This document shows positions 43,146 to 52,879 of a DNA stretch of 64,000 nucleotides, one piece after another. Numbering within the stretch: position 1 is the stretch's first letter; each line of letters starts with the position of its first letter. The notes beneath the pieces are model-generated. The model was given only the letters and a program-made list of their open reading frames with translations, was not told the origin of the DNA and did no database searches. The position numbers were made by a program, and so were the translations under genes. Location: assembly GCA_016845145.1 (NCBI GenBank), contig JAERTE010000103.1:102926-166925 (forward strand). The letters are read 5' to 3'. The stretch is from Rhodospirillaceae bacterium (GTDB lineage Bacteria; Pseudomonadota; Alphaproteobacteria; Rhodospirillales; Casp-alpha2).

Positions 43146-44588
43146 TTAACTCGGAAACCTCAGGAAGAAAACATTGCTGCGCTTTGCGCCTTCCTTGACG
43201 CCGACCTCGGCACCGTGGGCATCGGCAATCCGTCGCACAGCCGACAGGCCTTGGCGTTGAGATTCCCCTCTTTGATCTGCGCGTAGACCAAGCGTAAAAA
43301 TCCGATCCTTGGCATCGTCGGGTATGGGTGCGCCGTGATCTTCAATATAGATTGCCGGTTCGTCAGTGACCTTAATGCATACCACGGAATTCTCCGGAGT
43401 ATGCTCGAGGGCGTTCTCGACCAAAAGCCGAACGCCCTGCTCCAATGCCTGTGTACGGCCCCACACCAAGACTGGGTCATCAGGTGCAATCACCTCAAAT
43501 GAACGTTTGCGCTTGATCGCTTCCGCCCCCAGATACGCGGCGACGCTTCTGACAATCAGCGCCAAATCCGCCCGATCATTGCTACCGATCTCAAGGTCTT
43601 CGACCTTGGTCTCGGCAAGTAACCCCTCAACCATGCGCGACAGCGCCTGAACGTCTCCACGCAAGGACTCTGCGATCGCTTTGTCCTCCATGGTATCCAA
43701 GTTTGCACTGAGAACGGCCAGAGGGGTCCGCAATTGGTGTGCAACGTCCGCCATAAAAGTCTGATGGCGACGGACACTTTCCTTCAAGGCCTGTTCCATG
43801 TCCCGACGTGTCGTTATGTCGGTGGTCATGGTAGCGGTCGATCCATCCGCCAGCTTTTCTTCGTGTATCAGAAAGCAGAGCCCGTTCTGCCTTGAAACCT
43901 CAAATGGCTGGGACGGGTTCTCGTGGCGGGCCATACGTTCGGCGATCCATTCCGATTCCCGCCCAACAGCCTCCGGGGCAAGCCCGAAGTCCACCAACCC
44001 TTTGACGAAGTCGCTGAAGGTGCCGCCCGGACCAACAATCTCGCCCAGTGGCTCGTTGATTTCTCGAAACCGCTTGTTGCAAAGAACGAACTCATCGTTC
44101 GGTCCGTACAAGCAAAACGCTTCAGATAGCTCGTCGATAGCCGAAGCCAATAGTTTGGAAGATTTTTCCGCCGTCATGCGATCCGTCACGTCGCGGCCGA
44201 TCCCCCGCACGCCCAGAAACTCGCCGGTATCGCGGGAATAGACCGGCAATCCGCTAAACAGAAGATAGCGCACGGATCCGTCAGCCGCCGGTATCTCGAA
44301 TGACAAGTCCCGGAAAGGTTTACCCAGCTCCGGCAGCAACGGCGCCCCGGAAGACGCTACGAACCGGCCAATTTCAGGCAGTTTTTTACCAATAACCCGG
44401 TCAGGCAGAATACCGCAGCTATCAAACAGACGATCGGAAATGAAAGTGATACGAAAATCGCGAGACAGACTCCACACCCAGTCTGATGTCAACCGAGTGA
44501 TATCCTCCAGCATTTCCACAAGCTCGCTATGGCGCGCATGCAAGTCCTGGGTCGACAATTGCCAACGGCTGGGGTGTTCATCATTCAT
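43146..44588 (-). CDS. PAS sensor histidine kinase (two-component partner)
   Basis: About 480 residues, no membrane segment. Two PAS domains (about 22-138 and 144-260) precede HisKA with the phospho-histidine about 284 in FMADVAHQLRTPLAVLS, and HATPase with LVENALEHTPEN and RQGLSAVRRIADAHGAEV. The response-regulator gene at 44691 lies about 100 bases upstream on the same strand, so they form a two-component system. Start ATG 44588; a GTG at 44606 is an alternative. The last PAS region is DELSEAFCLYG. Confidence 0.92.
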   Translation of the reverse strand: MNDEHPSRWQLSTQDLHARHSELVEMLEDITRLTSDWVWSLSRDFRITFISDRLFDSCGILPDRVIGKKLPEIGRFVASSGAPLLPELGKPFRDLSFEIPAADGSVRYLLFSGLPVYSRDTGEFLGVRGIGRDVTDRMTAEKSSKLLASAIDELSEAFCLYGPNDEFVLCNKRFREINEPLGEIVGPGGTFSDFVKGLVDFGLAPEAVGRESEWIAERMARHENPSQPFEVSRQNGLCFLIHEEKLADGSTATMTTDITTRRDMEQALKESVRRHQTFMADVAHQLRTPLAVLSANLDTMEDKAIAESLRGDVQALSRMVEGLLAETKVEDLEIGSNDRADLALIVRSVAAYLGAEAIKRKRSFEVIAPDDPVLVWGRTQALEQGVRLLVENALEHTPENSVVCIKVTDEPAIYIEDHGAPIPDDAKDRIFTLGLRADQRGESQRQGLSAVRRIADAHGAEVGVKEGAKRSNVFFLRFPS

Positions 44589-44690
44589 GAGGCGATTCGC
44601 ACGCACGTCGTTTCCCCATCACGCGATTGGTAATTATCTTTTTGCATATCAAAACAACCTGAAAGATACCTGACATCGCATTGGAGAAGC

Positions 44691-45371
44691 TTATTCCTCT
44701 TCTTTTTCCGCAAGCAAATAGCCCACCCCGCGCAACGTGTGAATAACCACCGATGCCTCGGTTTCGTTCAGCCATTTGCGAAGGCGAGAGATATGGACCT
44801 CGACCGAATTGGACGAAACCTCTTCATCGAACCCGTAGATTCGATCTTCCATGACATCTTTGGGCACCACATGTCCGACGCGGCGCATGAGTTGCTCGAG
44901 CACCCCCATTTCCCGGCGCGAGATTGGCACCGTTTTGCCGTTCACTTGCACTTCTCTACCGTTGGAGTCGAACGCCACGTTTCCCGCCGTCATGATCGCA
45001 TCGAGCGCGCCGCCCGGTCGACGCAGCAAGGCCCGGACACGAGCAATGAGCTCCGGCATGGCAAAAGGTTTGACGAGATAGTCATCCCCACCCACATTCA
45101 ATCCGATGACGCGGTCATCGACACCGTCGCGCGCGGTTAAGATCAACACGGGCGTGTCATTTCCTTCCGCACGCCAATTCTTCAGCAATTCCAAACCATC
45201 GAAATCCGGCAGTCCGAGATCGAGAAGAATCGCGTCATAGTTGACGGCTGCAAATGCGGCCTCCCCGTCGCCGGCATTATGCACGGTATCAACCGCGAAA
45301 CCTTCCTTCTCGAGACTTGCCTTTACGAATTCAGCGAACCGTTCATGGTCCTCTATCAGTAACAGACGCAC
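44691..45371 (-). CDS. OmpR-family response regulator
   Basis: A 226-residue regulator. The receiver has the phospho-aspartate 51 in LLDLGLPD, acidic pocket residues near the start, a threonine/lysine switch (LILTARD and K101 in LVKPF). The C-terminal winged helix (about 125-220) ends in HISRLRKWLNETEA and HTLRGVGYLL, the OmpR/PhoB signature. It controls unknown promoters with the kinase encoded next to it. Confidence 0.95.
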   Translation of the reverse strand: MRLLLIEDHERFAEFVKASLEKEGFAVDTVHNAGDGEAAFAAVNYDAILLDLGLPDFDGLELLKNWRAEGNDTPVLILTARDGVDDRVIGLNVGGDDYLVKPFAMPELIARVRALLRRPGGALDAIMTAGNVAFDSNGREVQVNGKTVPISRREMGVLEQLMRRVGHVVPKDVMEDRIYGFDEEVSSNSVEVHISRLRKWLNETEASVVIHTLRGVGYLLAEKEEE

Positions 45372-45424
45372 AATTTATCCCCTTACGAAATTCGCGCCAT
45401 TGTAGCGCATATGGTAATGTTTCG

Positions 45425-46414
45425 TCATGACTCAAGGAATCCCGGCTCTGCCTCGCTCTCCGCGAAGCCTAGAAAACCAAATGTTTCGGCCATGTGCAGC
45501 GGCAACGGAGCGAATGCCTCGACCGCGCGGCCATTTCGCTGCGGGATGCGAATCCCGCGCGCATGCAGGTGCAATTGACGCGACACCCCATCCCCTTCGA
45601 TAAAAGCACTGGGGCCGCCATACTTCCCATCCCCAAGTATCGGCGTGCCCAGTACATCCGCCGCATGAACCCGCAGTTGGTGGGTTCGTCCGGTCAGCGG
45701 TTCCATGGCAAGCCACGCAGCCACGCGCCCGCTTCGGGCGATTTCGCGGTAAACGGACTGCGCGCGCTGGCCGTCGCCCTTATCCACGACAGTCACTTTC
45801 TCCACCCCACCGGCACGACGTTTGTCCAGATAGGTGTCTATCAAGCCTTCACTCGGAGAAGGCTCACCAGTGACCACGGCCCAGTAGAGCTTTCGGGTTT
45901 CGCGCCCGCGAAAAGCCGCCGTCAACCAGCGTGCGGCCTTGCCCGTGCGTGCCAGAACCAAGGTACCGCTGGTATCCTTATCGAGCCGATGGACCAGGCG
46001 CGGCCGTTCGTTTCCGTCGAAACGCAATTCATCCAGATAGGCATCGAGGTGCTCCGCGGTTTTGCTGCCGCCTTGAACGGCAAGTCCCGGCGGCTTGTCG
46101 ATAATCAGCATATCGTGGTCGCGGTACAAAACCCGCTGTCGGAGATCGTCGGTTCGGTGCGGATCAAGGCGAGCCGGCCTTTTGGGGCGGCCTGGTGGGC
46201 TATCGCGGTCGTGCACTGGCGGCACCCGGATGGTTTGCCCCTGATGAACCCGGTTGCCCGTCTTCGCCCGCCCTCCATCGACACGAACCTGGCCGGTCCG
46301 CAGCCATTTTTGCAATCTGCCGTGAGTCACATTGGGAAAGTACTTCTTAAACCAGCGATCCAGCCGCACGCCATCGTCGCCACCATCGACAGTTATGGTT
46401 TGAACGCCGCTCAC
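45425..46414 (-). CDS. RluC/RluD-family 23S rRNA pseudouridine synthase
   Basis: About 330 residues. The S4-type RNA-binding domain (residues about 15-70, LDRWFKKYFPNVTHGRLQKWLR) precedes the catalytic domain with HRLDKDTSGTLVLARTGKAA, in which the aspartate is the catalytic nucleophile, and TGRTHQLRVHAADVLG. It should modify large-subunit rRNA uridines; RluC-type is favoured but the sites cannot be told. The GTG start at 46414 overlaps the CrcB stop (GTGA), so the two are coupled. Confidence 0.9.
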   Translation of the reverse strand: MSGVQTITVDGGDDGVRLDRWFKKYFPNVTHGRLQKWLRTGQVRVDGGRAKTGNRVHQGQTIRVPPVHDRDSPPGRPKRPARLDPHRTDDLRQRVLYRDHDMLIIDKPPGLAVQGGSKTAEHLDAYLDELRFDGNERPRLVHRLDKDTSGTLVLARTGKAARWLTAAFRGRETRKLYWAVVTGEPSPSEGLIDTYLDKRRAGGVEKVTVVDKGDGQRAQSVYREIARSGRVAAWLAMEPLTGRTHQLRVHAADVLGTPILGDGKYGGPSAFIEGDGVSRQLHLHARGIRIPQRNGRAVEAFAPLPLHMAETFGFLGFAESEAEPGFLES

Positions 46415-46803
46415 GTCAATACAACCCGCATCAAGGCCAGCCCAGCAAACAACCCAAGTACGCACAGCACCACCGATATCAGCGCATACCCGAAGGCCAA
46501 GAAGGTTTCACCACGCATCCAAAGCACGTGAACATCCAGAGAAAAGGTCGAAAATGTCGTAAATGCCCCCAACGCACCAACGACAATAAATGCCCGCATT
46601 TCCGGCGACGGCGACCATGCCAAGGCCGACAGTTCTACAAATGCGCCCAAAGTAAACGAGCCCACGATATTGACGATCAAGGTGCTATAGGGAAAGCCGT
46701 GGCCAATCCAATGCCCGACGGCAACCATCACAGTGTAACGCCCAACCGCGCCAAGCGCGCCGCCGGCACCAACCGCGATCACATGCTGTAACGACATCCC
46801 CAT
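46411..46803 (-). CDS. crcB: Fluoride ion channel CrcB/FluC
   Basis: A 130-residue, four-helix membrane protein. The FluC motifs are visible: GAGGALGAVGRYTVM near the start, the NxxG stretch NIVGSFTLGAF and the fluoride-path motif GALGAFTTFSTFSLD. As a single gene it is expected to form a dual-topology homodimer and expel fluoride. No fluoride riboswitch was recognised upstream. It lies between rarA and the pseudouridine synthase gene, and overlaps the latter. Confidence 0.95.
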   Translation of the reverse strand: MGMSLQHVIAVGAGGALGAVGRYTVMVAVGHWIGHGFPYSTLIVNIVGSFTLGAFVELSALAWSPSPEMRAFIVVGALGAFTTFSTFSLDVHVLWMRGETFLAFGYALISVVLCVLGLFAGLALMRVVLT

Positions 46804-46827
46804 AGGTTCATTTACTCCTGGTCAACG

Positions 46828-48120
46828 CTACTTCGCCGCCTTTGATCCCCGCAGTTTATCCCAATACGCTAATCGCTTACCAATCTCGCGTTCGAATCCG
46901 CGGTCAACGGGCTGGTAAAAGCGTGCCCGTGTCATCTCATCGGGAAAATACCCCTGGCCGGAAAAACCGTCCGCTTCGTTGTGATCATAGGCATATCCGT
47001 CTCCATAACCGAGGTCTTTCATCATCTTCGTGGGCGCGTTCAGGATATGCATGGGCGGCATTAGTGACCCGGTTTCGCGCGCGGTTTTCCTCGCGTTCTT
47101 TTCCGCCTTGTACGCCGCATTGGATTTCGGCGCCGTACCCAAATAGATGACGCATTGGACCAATGCCAATTCCCCTTCCGGCGAGCCCAGGCGCTCATAG
47201 GCCTCCCACGCGGCAATGGCCTGCGGAAGAGCGTTGGGATCTGCGAGCCCAATGTCTTCGGAGGCGAAACGCACCAAGCGCCTAGCGATGTAATTGGGGT
47301 CCTCTCCGCCTTCCAGCATACGTGCAAACCAATAAAGCGCTGCGTCTGTGTCCGAGCCCCGAAGAGACTTATGGAGCGCACTGATCAGGTTGTAGTGGCC
47401 ATCTTGCGACTTGTCATAAAGCGGCACCCGCTTTTGCACCGCCGCTGCAAGCCCAGCGGTATCGAGTTCCGCCTCGGACGGAAGATTGAAAACCTCTTCT
47501 GCCATATTCAGCAAATAGCGGCCATCTCCATCGGCCATGGCGCAGAGTGACTGCCGCGCCTCGTCGTTCAACGGTAGAGACCTCCCCATGTCCGCCTCGG
47601 CACGTTCCAGCAGCGCCAACAACGCGGTTTCCCCCAGCCGCTGCAAGACCATCACTTGAGTTCGCGACAGCAGCGCGGCGTTGATTTCAAAGGATGGGTT
47701 TTCCGTCGTGGCACCGACCAAAATCACCGTCCCATCCTCTACGTAAGGCAAAAACCCATCCTGCTGGGCACGGTTGAACCGGTGAATCTCGTCAATAAAC
47801 AGCAATGTGCCACGCCCGATCTCGCGTCGCTTTTTCGCGTGGTCGAATACCTTGCGCAGGTCTGCAACGCCCGAAAAAACGGCGGAAAGCGGCGCGAATT
47901 CCATATCGGTGTGAGCCGCCAGCAACTGCGCGATGGTGGTCTTGCCGGTGCCGGGCGGCCCCCACAGAATCAACGAGGTCAGACGTCCGGCCTTCAGCAT
48001 ACGGCCCAACGGCCCATCGTCCGCCAGTAAATGGTCCTGCCCCACCACCTCGGACATGGTTTTCGGACGGAGCCGATCCGCCAGCGGCCGGGGCGCTTGA
48101 TTTTCGAACAGCGTATTCAC
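46828..48120 (-). CDS. rarA: Replication-associated recombination protein A (AAA+ ATPase)
   Basis: A 430-residue RarA/MgsA protein. Walker A is LWGPPGTGKTT (52-62) and Walker B is LFIDEIHRFN, with the RarA-type HRFNRAQQDGFLPY following. The helical C-terminal half has the RarA-specific TAPKSNAAY motif region. It acts at stalled replication forks. The ATG at 48120 overlaps the DegP/DegQ stop codon (ATGA), so translation is coupled. Confidence 0.96.
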   Translation of the reverse strand: MNTLFENQAPRPLADRLRPKTMSEVVGQDHLLADDGPLGRMLKAGRLTSLILWGPPGTGKTTIAQLLAAHTDMEFAPLSAVFSGVADLRKVFDHAKKRREIGRGTLLFIDEIHRFNRAQQDGFLPYVEDGTVILVGATTENPSFEINAALLSRTQVMVLQRLGETALLALLERAEADMGRSLPLNDEARQSLCAMADGDGRYLLNMAEEVFNLPSEAELDTAGLAAAVQKRVPLYDKSQDGHYNLISALHKSLRGSDTDAALYWFARMLEGGEDPNYIARRLVRFASEDIGLADPNALPQAIAAWEAYERLGSPEGELALVQCVIYLGTAPKSNAAYKAEKNARKTARETGSLMPPMHILNAPTKMMKDLGYGDGYAYDHNEADGFSGQGYFPDEMTRARFYQPVDRGFEREIGKRLAYWDKLRGSKAAK

Positions 48121-49532
48121 CGGTTGATGACCAACTCCCGAACTTTGCCGCCGCGCTGAAAACCAACGCGCCAGCGATCTGCTGGCCGGCGCATCTCATC
48201 CAAAAGCTTGCTCACTGACTCAACGGTTCGGCCGTTGACGGTTTTGACGATATCACCGCCCCTGAACCGCAGGCGATTTGCCGGAGATCCCCGAACCGTC
48301 CGCAAAATCATCACCCCTTCCAAAAACGGATCGATACTCAATTCTTCCGCCAAAGCCGGCGATAGATTGACGATGGTTGCCCCGGCGAACGGCTGGTCGC
48401 CTTCCATCAGCGTTTCGTTTCGGCGTGGTTTTTCCGGCGCAGACGACAGCCGCACCTTAACAGCTCGGGTCTTCCCTGCCCGCCAAACCCGCAAAACCGC
48501 CGTTTCCCCCACCGGCAACGTCGCCACACGGTGCTTCAGCGAATTGCCATCTTGTATATCGTGCCCGTTGATCGCCAGCACCACATCACCGACCCTAAGG
48601 CCACCGCGCGCTCCCGTGCCGGCAGCATGTACAGCGTTAATCAACACCCCACCAGGCCGTTTCAGCCCCAGGGAGTTGGCGATATCGTAGTTAACGACTT
48701 GCCCCGTTGCCCCCAGCCATGGTCGCACCAGCTTGCCATTGTTTGCTACACCGCGCAGCACAGCGCGCACCATATTCGACGGCACGGCGAAACCAATACC
48801 GTGCGAACCGCCGCTTTTTGAAAAGATCGCCGTATTGACCCCGACCAGGCGCCCATCCATGGCGACCAAAGCGCCGCCTGAGTTCCCAGGGTTAATCGCC
48901 GCGTCGGTCTGAATGAAAGCGTTAAGGTCCGACTCGCCAATCGCCGTCCGGGTCACGGCCGAAACGATTCCACTCGTAACGGTCTGCCCGACACCAAATG
49001 GATTGCCAATGGCCAATACCAAATCTCCGACCTCAAGATCGTCGGAATCTCGAAAGGACAACACCGGCAGTTGATCCCCTTCTGTATCCACCCTTAACAC
49101 AGCCAGATCGGTTTTCTCATCCATGACGGCGATTTCGGCAACGAACTCACGCCGGTCCGCCAACACCACTCGAATTTCGTCCGCCCCCTCGATGACGTGC
49201 TTGTTGGTGACGATCAGGCCGTCGGCCTGAACAATAACACCCGAGCCCAATGAGTTTTGCTTGCGTGTTCTGGGCTGATTCCGGCCCAAGTCGAACCGCT
49301 CGCCGAAAAAGCGTCGGAAAAAAGGATCGTCGAACAAAGGTACGGCTTGGCGCGCCCGGACAATTTTTTGGGTATAAATATTCACCACTGCCGGCGCTGC
49401 CTTGCGCACCAAAGGGGCGAAGGAAAGCGTGATCTCTTCACGGCTGGAAGGAACCGCCGCGTCGGCGGAAACATTGTGCTGGCCACTGAAAACGACGCTC
49501 AGCGTGACCAGCAACGAAAAAACAACTTTCAT
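48117..49532 (-). CDS. degQ: Periplasmic serine protease, DegP/DegQ (HtrA) family
   Basis: About 471 residues. A signal peptide (MKVVFSLLVTLSVVFS, cleavage near VSA) is followed by a trypsin-like domain with His112 (TNKHVIEG), Asp142 (EKTDLAVL) and Ser218 (INPGNSGGAL). Two PDZ domains follow: about 280-370 (GLRVGDVVLAINGHDI) and 390-470 (RGGDIVKTVNGRTV). It degrades and refolds envelope proteins. The ATG at 49532 is favoured over an upstream start that would spoil the signal. It heads the degQ-rarA-crcB-rlu group. Confidence 0.93.
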   Translation of the reverse strand: MKVVFSLLVTLSVVFSGQHNVSADAAVPSSREEITLSFAPLVRKAAPAVVNIYTQKIVRARQAVPLFDDPFFRRFFGERFDLGRNQPRTRKQNSLGSGVIVQADGLIVTNKHVIEGADEIRVVLADRREFVAEIAVMDEKTDLAVLRVDTEGDQLPVLSFRDSDDLEVGDLVLAIGNPFGVGQTVTSGIVSAVTRTAIGESDLNAFIQTDAAINPGNSGGALVAMDGRLVGVNTAIFSKSGGSHGIGFAVPSNMVRAVLRGVANNGKLVRPWLGATGQVVNYDIANSLGLKRPGGVLINAVHAAGTGARGGLRVGDVVLAINGHDIQDGNSLKHRVATLPVGETAVLRVWRAGKTRAVKVRLSSAPEKPRRNETLMEGDQPFAGATIVNLSPALAEELSIDPFLEGVMILRTVRGSPANRLRFRGGDIVKTVNGRTVESVSKLLDEMRRPADRWRVGFQRGGKVRELVINR

Positions 49533-49577
49533 CACGTACTCATCCAAACAAATGACGGCGGAGTGTAGCATTGCCCA

Positions 49578-49607
49578 CGAAAAAAGGCAGCCGAATGAGG
49601 CTGCCTT
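49578..49607 (-). terminator. Rho-independent terminator of the ribosomal cluster
   Basis: AAGGCAGCC (49584-49592) pairs with GGCTGCCTT (49599-49607) around a six-base loop; on the minus strand the stem is followed by a run of Us. It lies about 50 bases after the rplQ stop. Confidence 0.85.
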
Positions 49608-49657
49608 GTTTCATTGCGGCCCGATGATCATTCATCTCGAGCCGGTCGAAAGCCTGA

Positions 49658-50095
49658 TCATACGCCGGGTTCGAGTGCCTCTTCGGCATCCATTTCGGCT
49701 TCGTGACGCGCGATATCAGCCGCGCCCTTGGCATCCGGGTCACGGTCCACCAACTCGATGATCGCCATCGGCGCACTGTCACCATACCGAAAACCGGCCT
49801 TAAGCACCCGCGTATAACCGCCCGGGCGCTCTTTGTACCGATCAGCCAAACCGTCGAACAGTTTCACCAACACCTCGTCATCGCGCAGGTATGCTGCCGC
49901 CTGACGGCGCGCATGCAGGGAACCCTTTTTGCCGAGCGTAATCATTTTGTCGGCAATGCGGCGCAGTTCTTTGGCCTTGGGTAGCGTGGTCTTGATCTGT
50001 TCGTGCGTGAGTAGCGAAACCACCATGTTGGAGAACATGGCTTTGCGGTGCGAATGGGTCCGGTTGAGTTTCCGGTAACCGTGACGGTGTCTCAT
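49658..50095 (-). CDS. rplQ: 50S ribosomal protein L17
   Basis: A 145-residue L17, the last gene of the alpha operon. The N terminus [20 protein letters not shown] and the [19 protein letters not shown] stretch are diagnostic. The body ends near residue 120, followed by an acidic tail ([19 protein letters not shown]) of about 20 residues that is common in alphaproteobacteria. GAAGGAG precedes the ATG, and a terminator follows the stop. Confidence 0.97.
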   Translation of the reverse strand: MRHRHGYRKLNRTHSHRKAMFSNMVVSLLTHEQIKTTLPKAKELRRIADKMITLGKKGSLHARRQAAAYLRDDEVLVKLFDGLADRYKERPGGYTRVLKAGFRYGDSAPMAIIELVDRDPDAKGAADIARHEAEMDAEEALEPGV

Positions 50096-50194
50096 AGTAA
50101 GGCTCCTTCAATTTATCTCACCCGAGCGTGCCATTTTACCCACGGGCCAATTTTCTTGGGGCTATTTGCCCTTCTTTCTTGAACTAAGGTCGGC

Positions 50195-51211
50195 TCAGAA
50201 CGGATCTTCCAGTTTCTTCGCCATGTCTTCGATGTTTTCGGGCGGCCATGTCGGAATTTCCATACCCAGATGCAGCCCCATATGGCCCAACACTTCCTTA
50301 ATCTCATTCAAGGACTTGCGGCCAAAGTTCGGTGTGCGCAGCATATCGGCTTCGCTTTTCTGCACCAAATCGCCAATGTAGATGATGTTGTCATTCTTGA
50401 GACAGTTGGCGGACCGTACGGAAAGTTCCAGTTCGTCCACTTTGCGCAGCAAATTGCGGTTGAACGGCAGGTCTTCATGCTCTTCTTCGGCCTTCTTGAC
50501 CTGCGGGTCTTCGAAGTTGATGAACAACTGCAGTTGGTCTTGCAGGATGCGCGCAGCCAAGGCCACGGCGTCATCGGGCGTTACCGCACCATTGGTCGTC
50601 ACTTCAACTGACAATTTATCGTGATCGGTAACCTGACCGACACGGGTGTTATTCACCTTGTAGGAAACCTTGCGCACCGGCGAGAACACGGCATCAATCG
50701 GAATCAGGCCGATGGGGCTGTCTTCCGGACGGTTCTGCGTCGCAGCTACGTAGCCTTTGCCGACTTCGACGGTCAGCTCCATGTTCAGCTTGGCACCTTT
50801 GTCCAAATGACAGATGACCAATTCCGGGTTCATGATCTCAATGTCGGCGCCGGCATCAATATCACCGGCTTTCACATCACCCGGCCCTACTTTGGACAGT
50901 GTCATGCGTTTCGGACCATCAACGTGCATGCGCAAACCGATGGATTTGATGTTCAGAACAATATCGGTGACGTCTTCACGCACACCGGGGATCGACGAAA
51001 ACTCGTGCAGCACGCCATCAATCTGCACAGCGGTCACCGCAGCACCTTGAAGCGACGACAACAACACGCGGCGAAGCGCATTGCCGAGCGTCAGGCCAAA
51101 ACCGCGCTCAAGCGGTTCCGCCACGACGGTCGCGGTACGGACTGGATCGTTGCCAGGAACGACGTCGAGTTTCGTTGGTTTAATCAGTTGTTGCCAGTTA
51201 TTTTGAATCAC
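50195..51211 (-). CDS. rpoA: DNA-directed RNA polymerase alpha subunit
   Basis: A 338-residue alpha subunit with N-terminal dimerisation domain ([24 protein letters not shown]), the second half of which carries the beta-binding part, and a C-terminal domain (about 255-330) with NRLL-like helices [15 protein letters not shown] and [16 protein letters not shown], the helix-hairpin-helix that contacts UP elements and activators. It lies between rpsK and rplQ in the usual order. Confidence 0.98.
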   Translation of the reverse strand: MIQNNWQQLIKPTKLDVVPGNDPVRTATVVAEPLERGFGLTLGNALRRVLLSSLQGAAVTAVQIDGVLHEFSSIPGVREDVTDIVLNIKSIGLRMHVDGPKRMTLSKVGPGDVKAGDIDAGADIEIMNPELVICHLDKGAKLNMELTVEVGKGYVAATQNRPEDSPIGLIPIDAVFSPVRKVSYKVNNTRVGQVTDHDKLSVEVTTNGAVTPDDAVALAARILQDQLQLFINFEDPQVKKAEEEHEDLPFNRNLLRKVDELELSVRSANCLKNDNIIYIGDLVQKSEADMLRTPNFGRKSLNEIKEVLGHMGLHLGMEIPTWPPENIEDMAKKLEDPF

Positions 51212-51320
51212 TGAAGTGACCTCATGCTCGTCACGAAAACAAAGTCGACCGATAGACCGGCCGAAACCAAATTAGTTTGGGATGTCCGCCAGAAACCCGG
51301 CGGCTTCCCAATAAAACGGG

Positions 51321-51710
51321 TTAGACCCGACGCCGTTTGCGCGGCCGGCAACCATTGTGCGGGATCGGCGTCACGTCCTTGATCGACGTGATTGTGAACC
51401 CAACGGCCTGCAGTGCCCGAAGCGCCGATTCGCGACCAGCACCCGGTCCCTTGACCTCGACCTCAAGGGTCTTCATGCCGTGATCCATGGCCTTTTTGCC
51501 TGCATCCTCACCAGCAATCTGGGCAGCGTAAGGGGTCGATTTCCGAGATCCCTTAAACCCTTGCGATCCCGCAGACGACCAAGCAATAGCATTGCCTTGG
51601 GCATCGGTGATGGTGATCATCGTGTTGTTAAACGTCGCGTTGACGTGCGCAACACCTGACGTAATGTTTTTTCGCTCGCGGCGTTTTACGCGCGTAGTTG
51701 CCTTAGCCAT
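51321..51710 (-). CDS. rpsK: 30S ribosomal protein S11
   Basis: A 129-residue S11 of the small-subunit platform. [17 protein letters not shown] and [20 protein letters not shown] are the family signature, and the C terminus [16 protein letters not shown] is typical. It follows rpsM by 16 bases in the transcript. The gap to rpoA is about 110 bases and contains short inverted repeats of uncertain meaning. Confidence 0.98.
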   Translation of the reverse strand: MAKATTRVKRRERKNITSGVAHVNATFNNTMITITDAQGNAIAWSSAGSQGFKGSRKSTPYAAQIAGEDAGKKAMDHGMKTLEVEVKGPGAGRESALRALQAVGFTITSIKDVTPIPHNGCRPRKRRRV

Positions 51711-51726
51711 GACCGTTCCTCAATTC

Positions 51727-52104
51727 CTACCGGGCTACTTTTTTCTTGCCCGCGATTGCTTTGGCCGGACCCTTGCGGGTACGGGCGTTGGTATGGGTGC
51801 GTTGCCCACGAACCGGCAGACCACGCCGGTGGCGCAGACCGCGATAGCAGCCCAAATCCATCAACCGCTTAACATTCATCGAATGTTCGCGGCGGAGGTC
51901 ACCTTCAACCTGGTAATCCTGGTCGATGGTTTCACGAATCCGGCCCAACTCGTCGTCGGTCAGATCAAATACCCGCCGTTCGGCAGGAATTGCGTTTTTC
52001 TCACAAATTTTTACGGCCGAAGTCCGACCAATTCCATGGATATAGGTAAGTGCAATGACTACCCGTTTTCCAGTCGGAATGTTTACACCAGCAATGCGCG
52101 CCAA
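51727..52104 (-). CDS. rpsM: 30S ribosomal protein S13
   Basis: A 125-residue S13 at the subunit head, next to the A- and P-site tRNAs. The N terminus [24 protein letters not shown] and the tail [20 protein letters not shown] are diagnostic. It is the first gene after the internal promoter at 52168-52195; the ATG at 52104 follows AAGGAG. Confidence 0.98.
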   Translation of the reverse strand: MARIAGVNIPTGKRVVIALTYIHGIGRTSAVKICEKNAIPAERRVFDLTDDELGRIRETIDQDYQVEGDLRREHSMNVKRLMDLGCYRGLRHRRGLPVRGQRTHTNARTRKGPAKAIAGKKKVAR

Positions 52105-52167
52105 AGCTCGTACTCCTTAAGAGTTTGGTTACAAAAATTTCCGTCCGACGGGATTATGAAGGCCGGG

Positions 52168-52195
52168 ATTATAGGCACTTTCCGGGGCAAGTCAA
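52168..52195 (-). promoter_or_regulatory. Internal promoter for rpsM-rpsK-rpoA-rplQ
   Basis: On the minus strand TTGACT (52195-52190) and TATAAT (52173-52168) are separated by 16 bases. The -10 is perfect and the -35 differs by one base. It sits in the 127-base gap between adk and rpsM, so the alpha part of the cluster can be transcribed independently. Confidence 0.85.
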
Positions 52196-52231
52196 CACGA
52201 TCATCCCCTTGAAACACCTAACAAACTCGAC

Positions 52232-52879
52232 CTAACTCAATATCCCATCAATCTGTCTCGTCACCTCGTCGATATGGGCCATGCCGTCAACCTTGCTAAG
52301 AACACCGGCCTTTTCGTAATAGCCGATGATCGGTTCAGTCAGCGCATGGTATTCGACCAATCTGGCCCTTACCGTTTCCTCGTTATCGTCGGCCCGTTTC
52401 GAGAAGTCGTGACCACCGCATTTGTCACACTTGCCCTCGATCTCGGGCTTCTGAAATTCCTCGTGGTAACCGGCTCCACATGTATCGCATGAATAACGCC
52501 CAGTAATTCTTCCCACCAGGGTATCTTCCTCAACTGCAATCTCGATGACGTGGTCGATTGCAAGCCCATGCGAATCCAGCAAAACATTCAATGCTTCTGC
52601 TTGTGGCAATGTGCGCGGAAAACCGTCGAGAATAAAACCGTTTTCGCAATCGGGCTTCTGAATCCGATTTGAAACCAATTCGACAATCAACTCATCTGGC
52701 ACAAATTTGCCGGCCTCAATAATCTCCTTAGCTCGTTTCCCGACATCGCTTCCCGCTGCTACCTCTCCGCGTAACATCTCACCTGTAGAAAGTTGCACGA
52801 TCTCACGAGTCTCCTCGATCATCTTCGACTGGGTGCCTTTACCGCACCCCGGCGGCCCCAGAAGAATAACGATCATCAT
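52232..52879 (-). CDS. adk: Adenylate kinase
   Basis: A 215-residue long-form kinase equilibrating AMP, ADP and ATP. The P-loop is GPPGCGKGTQ (8-17). DGFPRTLPQAEAL is the AMP-binding signature. The LID (about 128-165) has the cysteine pairs CDTC and CDKC, the zinc-binding version. The ATG at 52879 overlaps the secY TGA (ATGA). It is placed between secY and rpsM, as in many alphaproteobacteria. Confidence 0.97.
   Translation of the reverse strand: MMIVILLGPPGCGKGTQSKMIEETREIVQLSTGEMLRGEVAAGSDVGKRAKEIIEAGKFVPDELIVELVSNRIQKPDCENGFILDGFPRTLPQAEALNVLLDSHGLAIDHVIEIAVEEDTLVGRITGRYSCDTCGAGYHEEFQKPEIEGKCDKCGGHDFSKRADDNEETVRARLVEYHALTEPIIGYYEKAGVLSKVDGMAHIDEVTRQIDGILS

Noticed and set aside
51212..51320. 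Short inverted repeats between rpsK and rpoA considered as a terminator
   Set aside because: The stems are only five bases and have no U-tract, and the operon must continue into rpoA.
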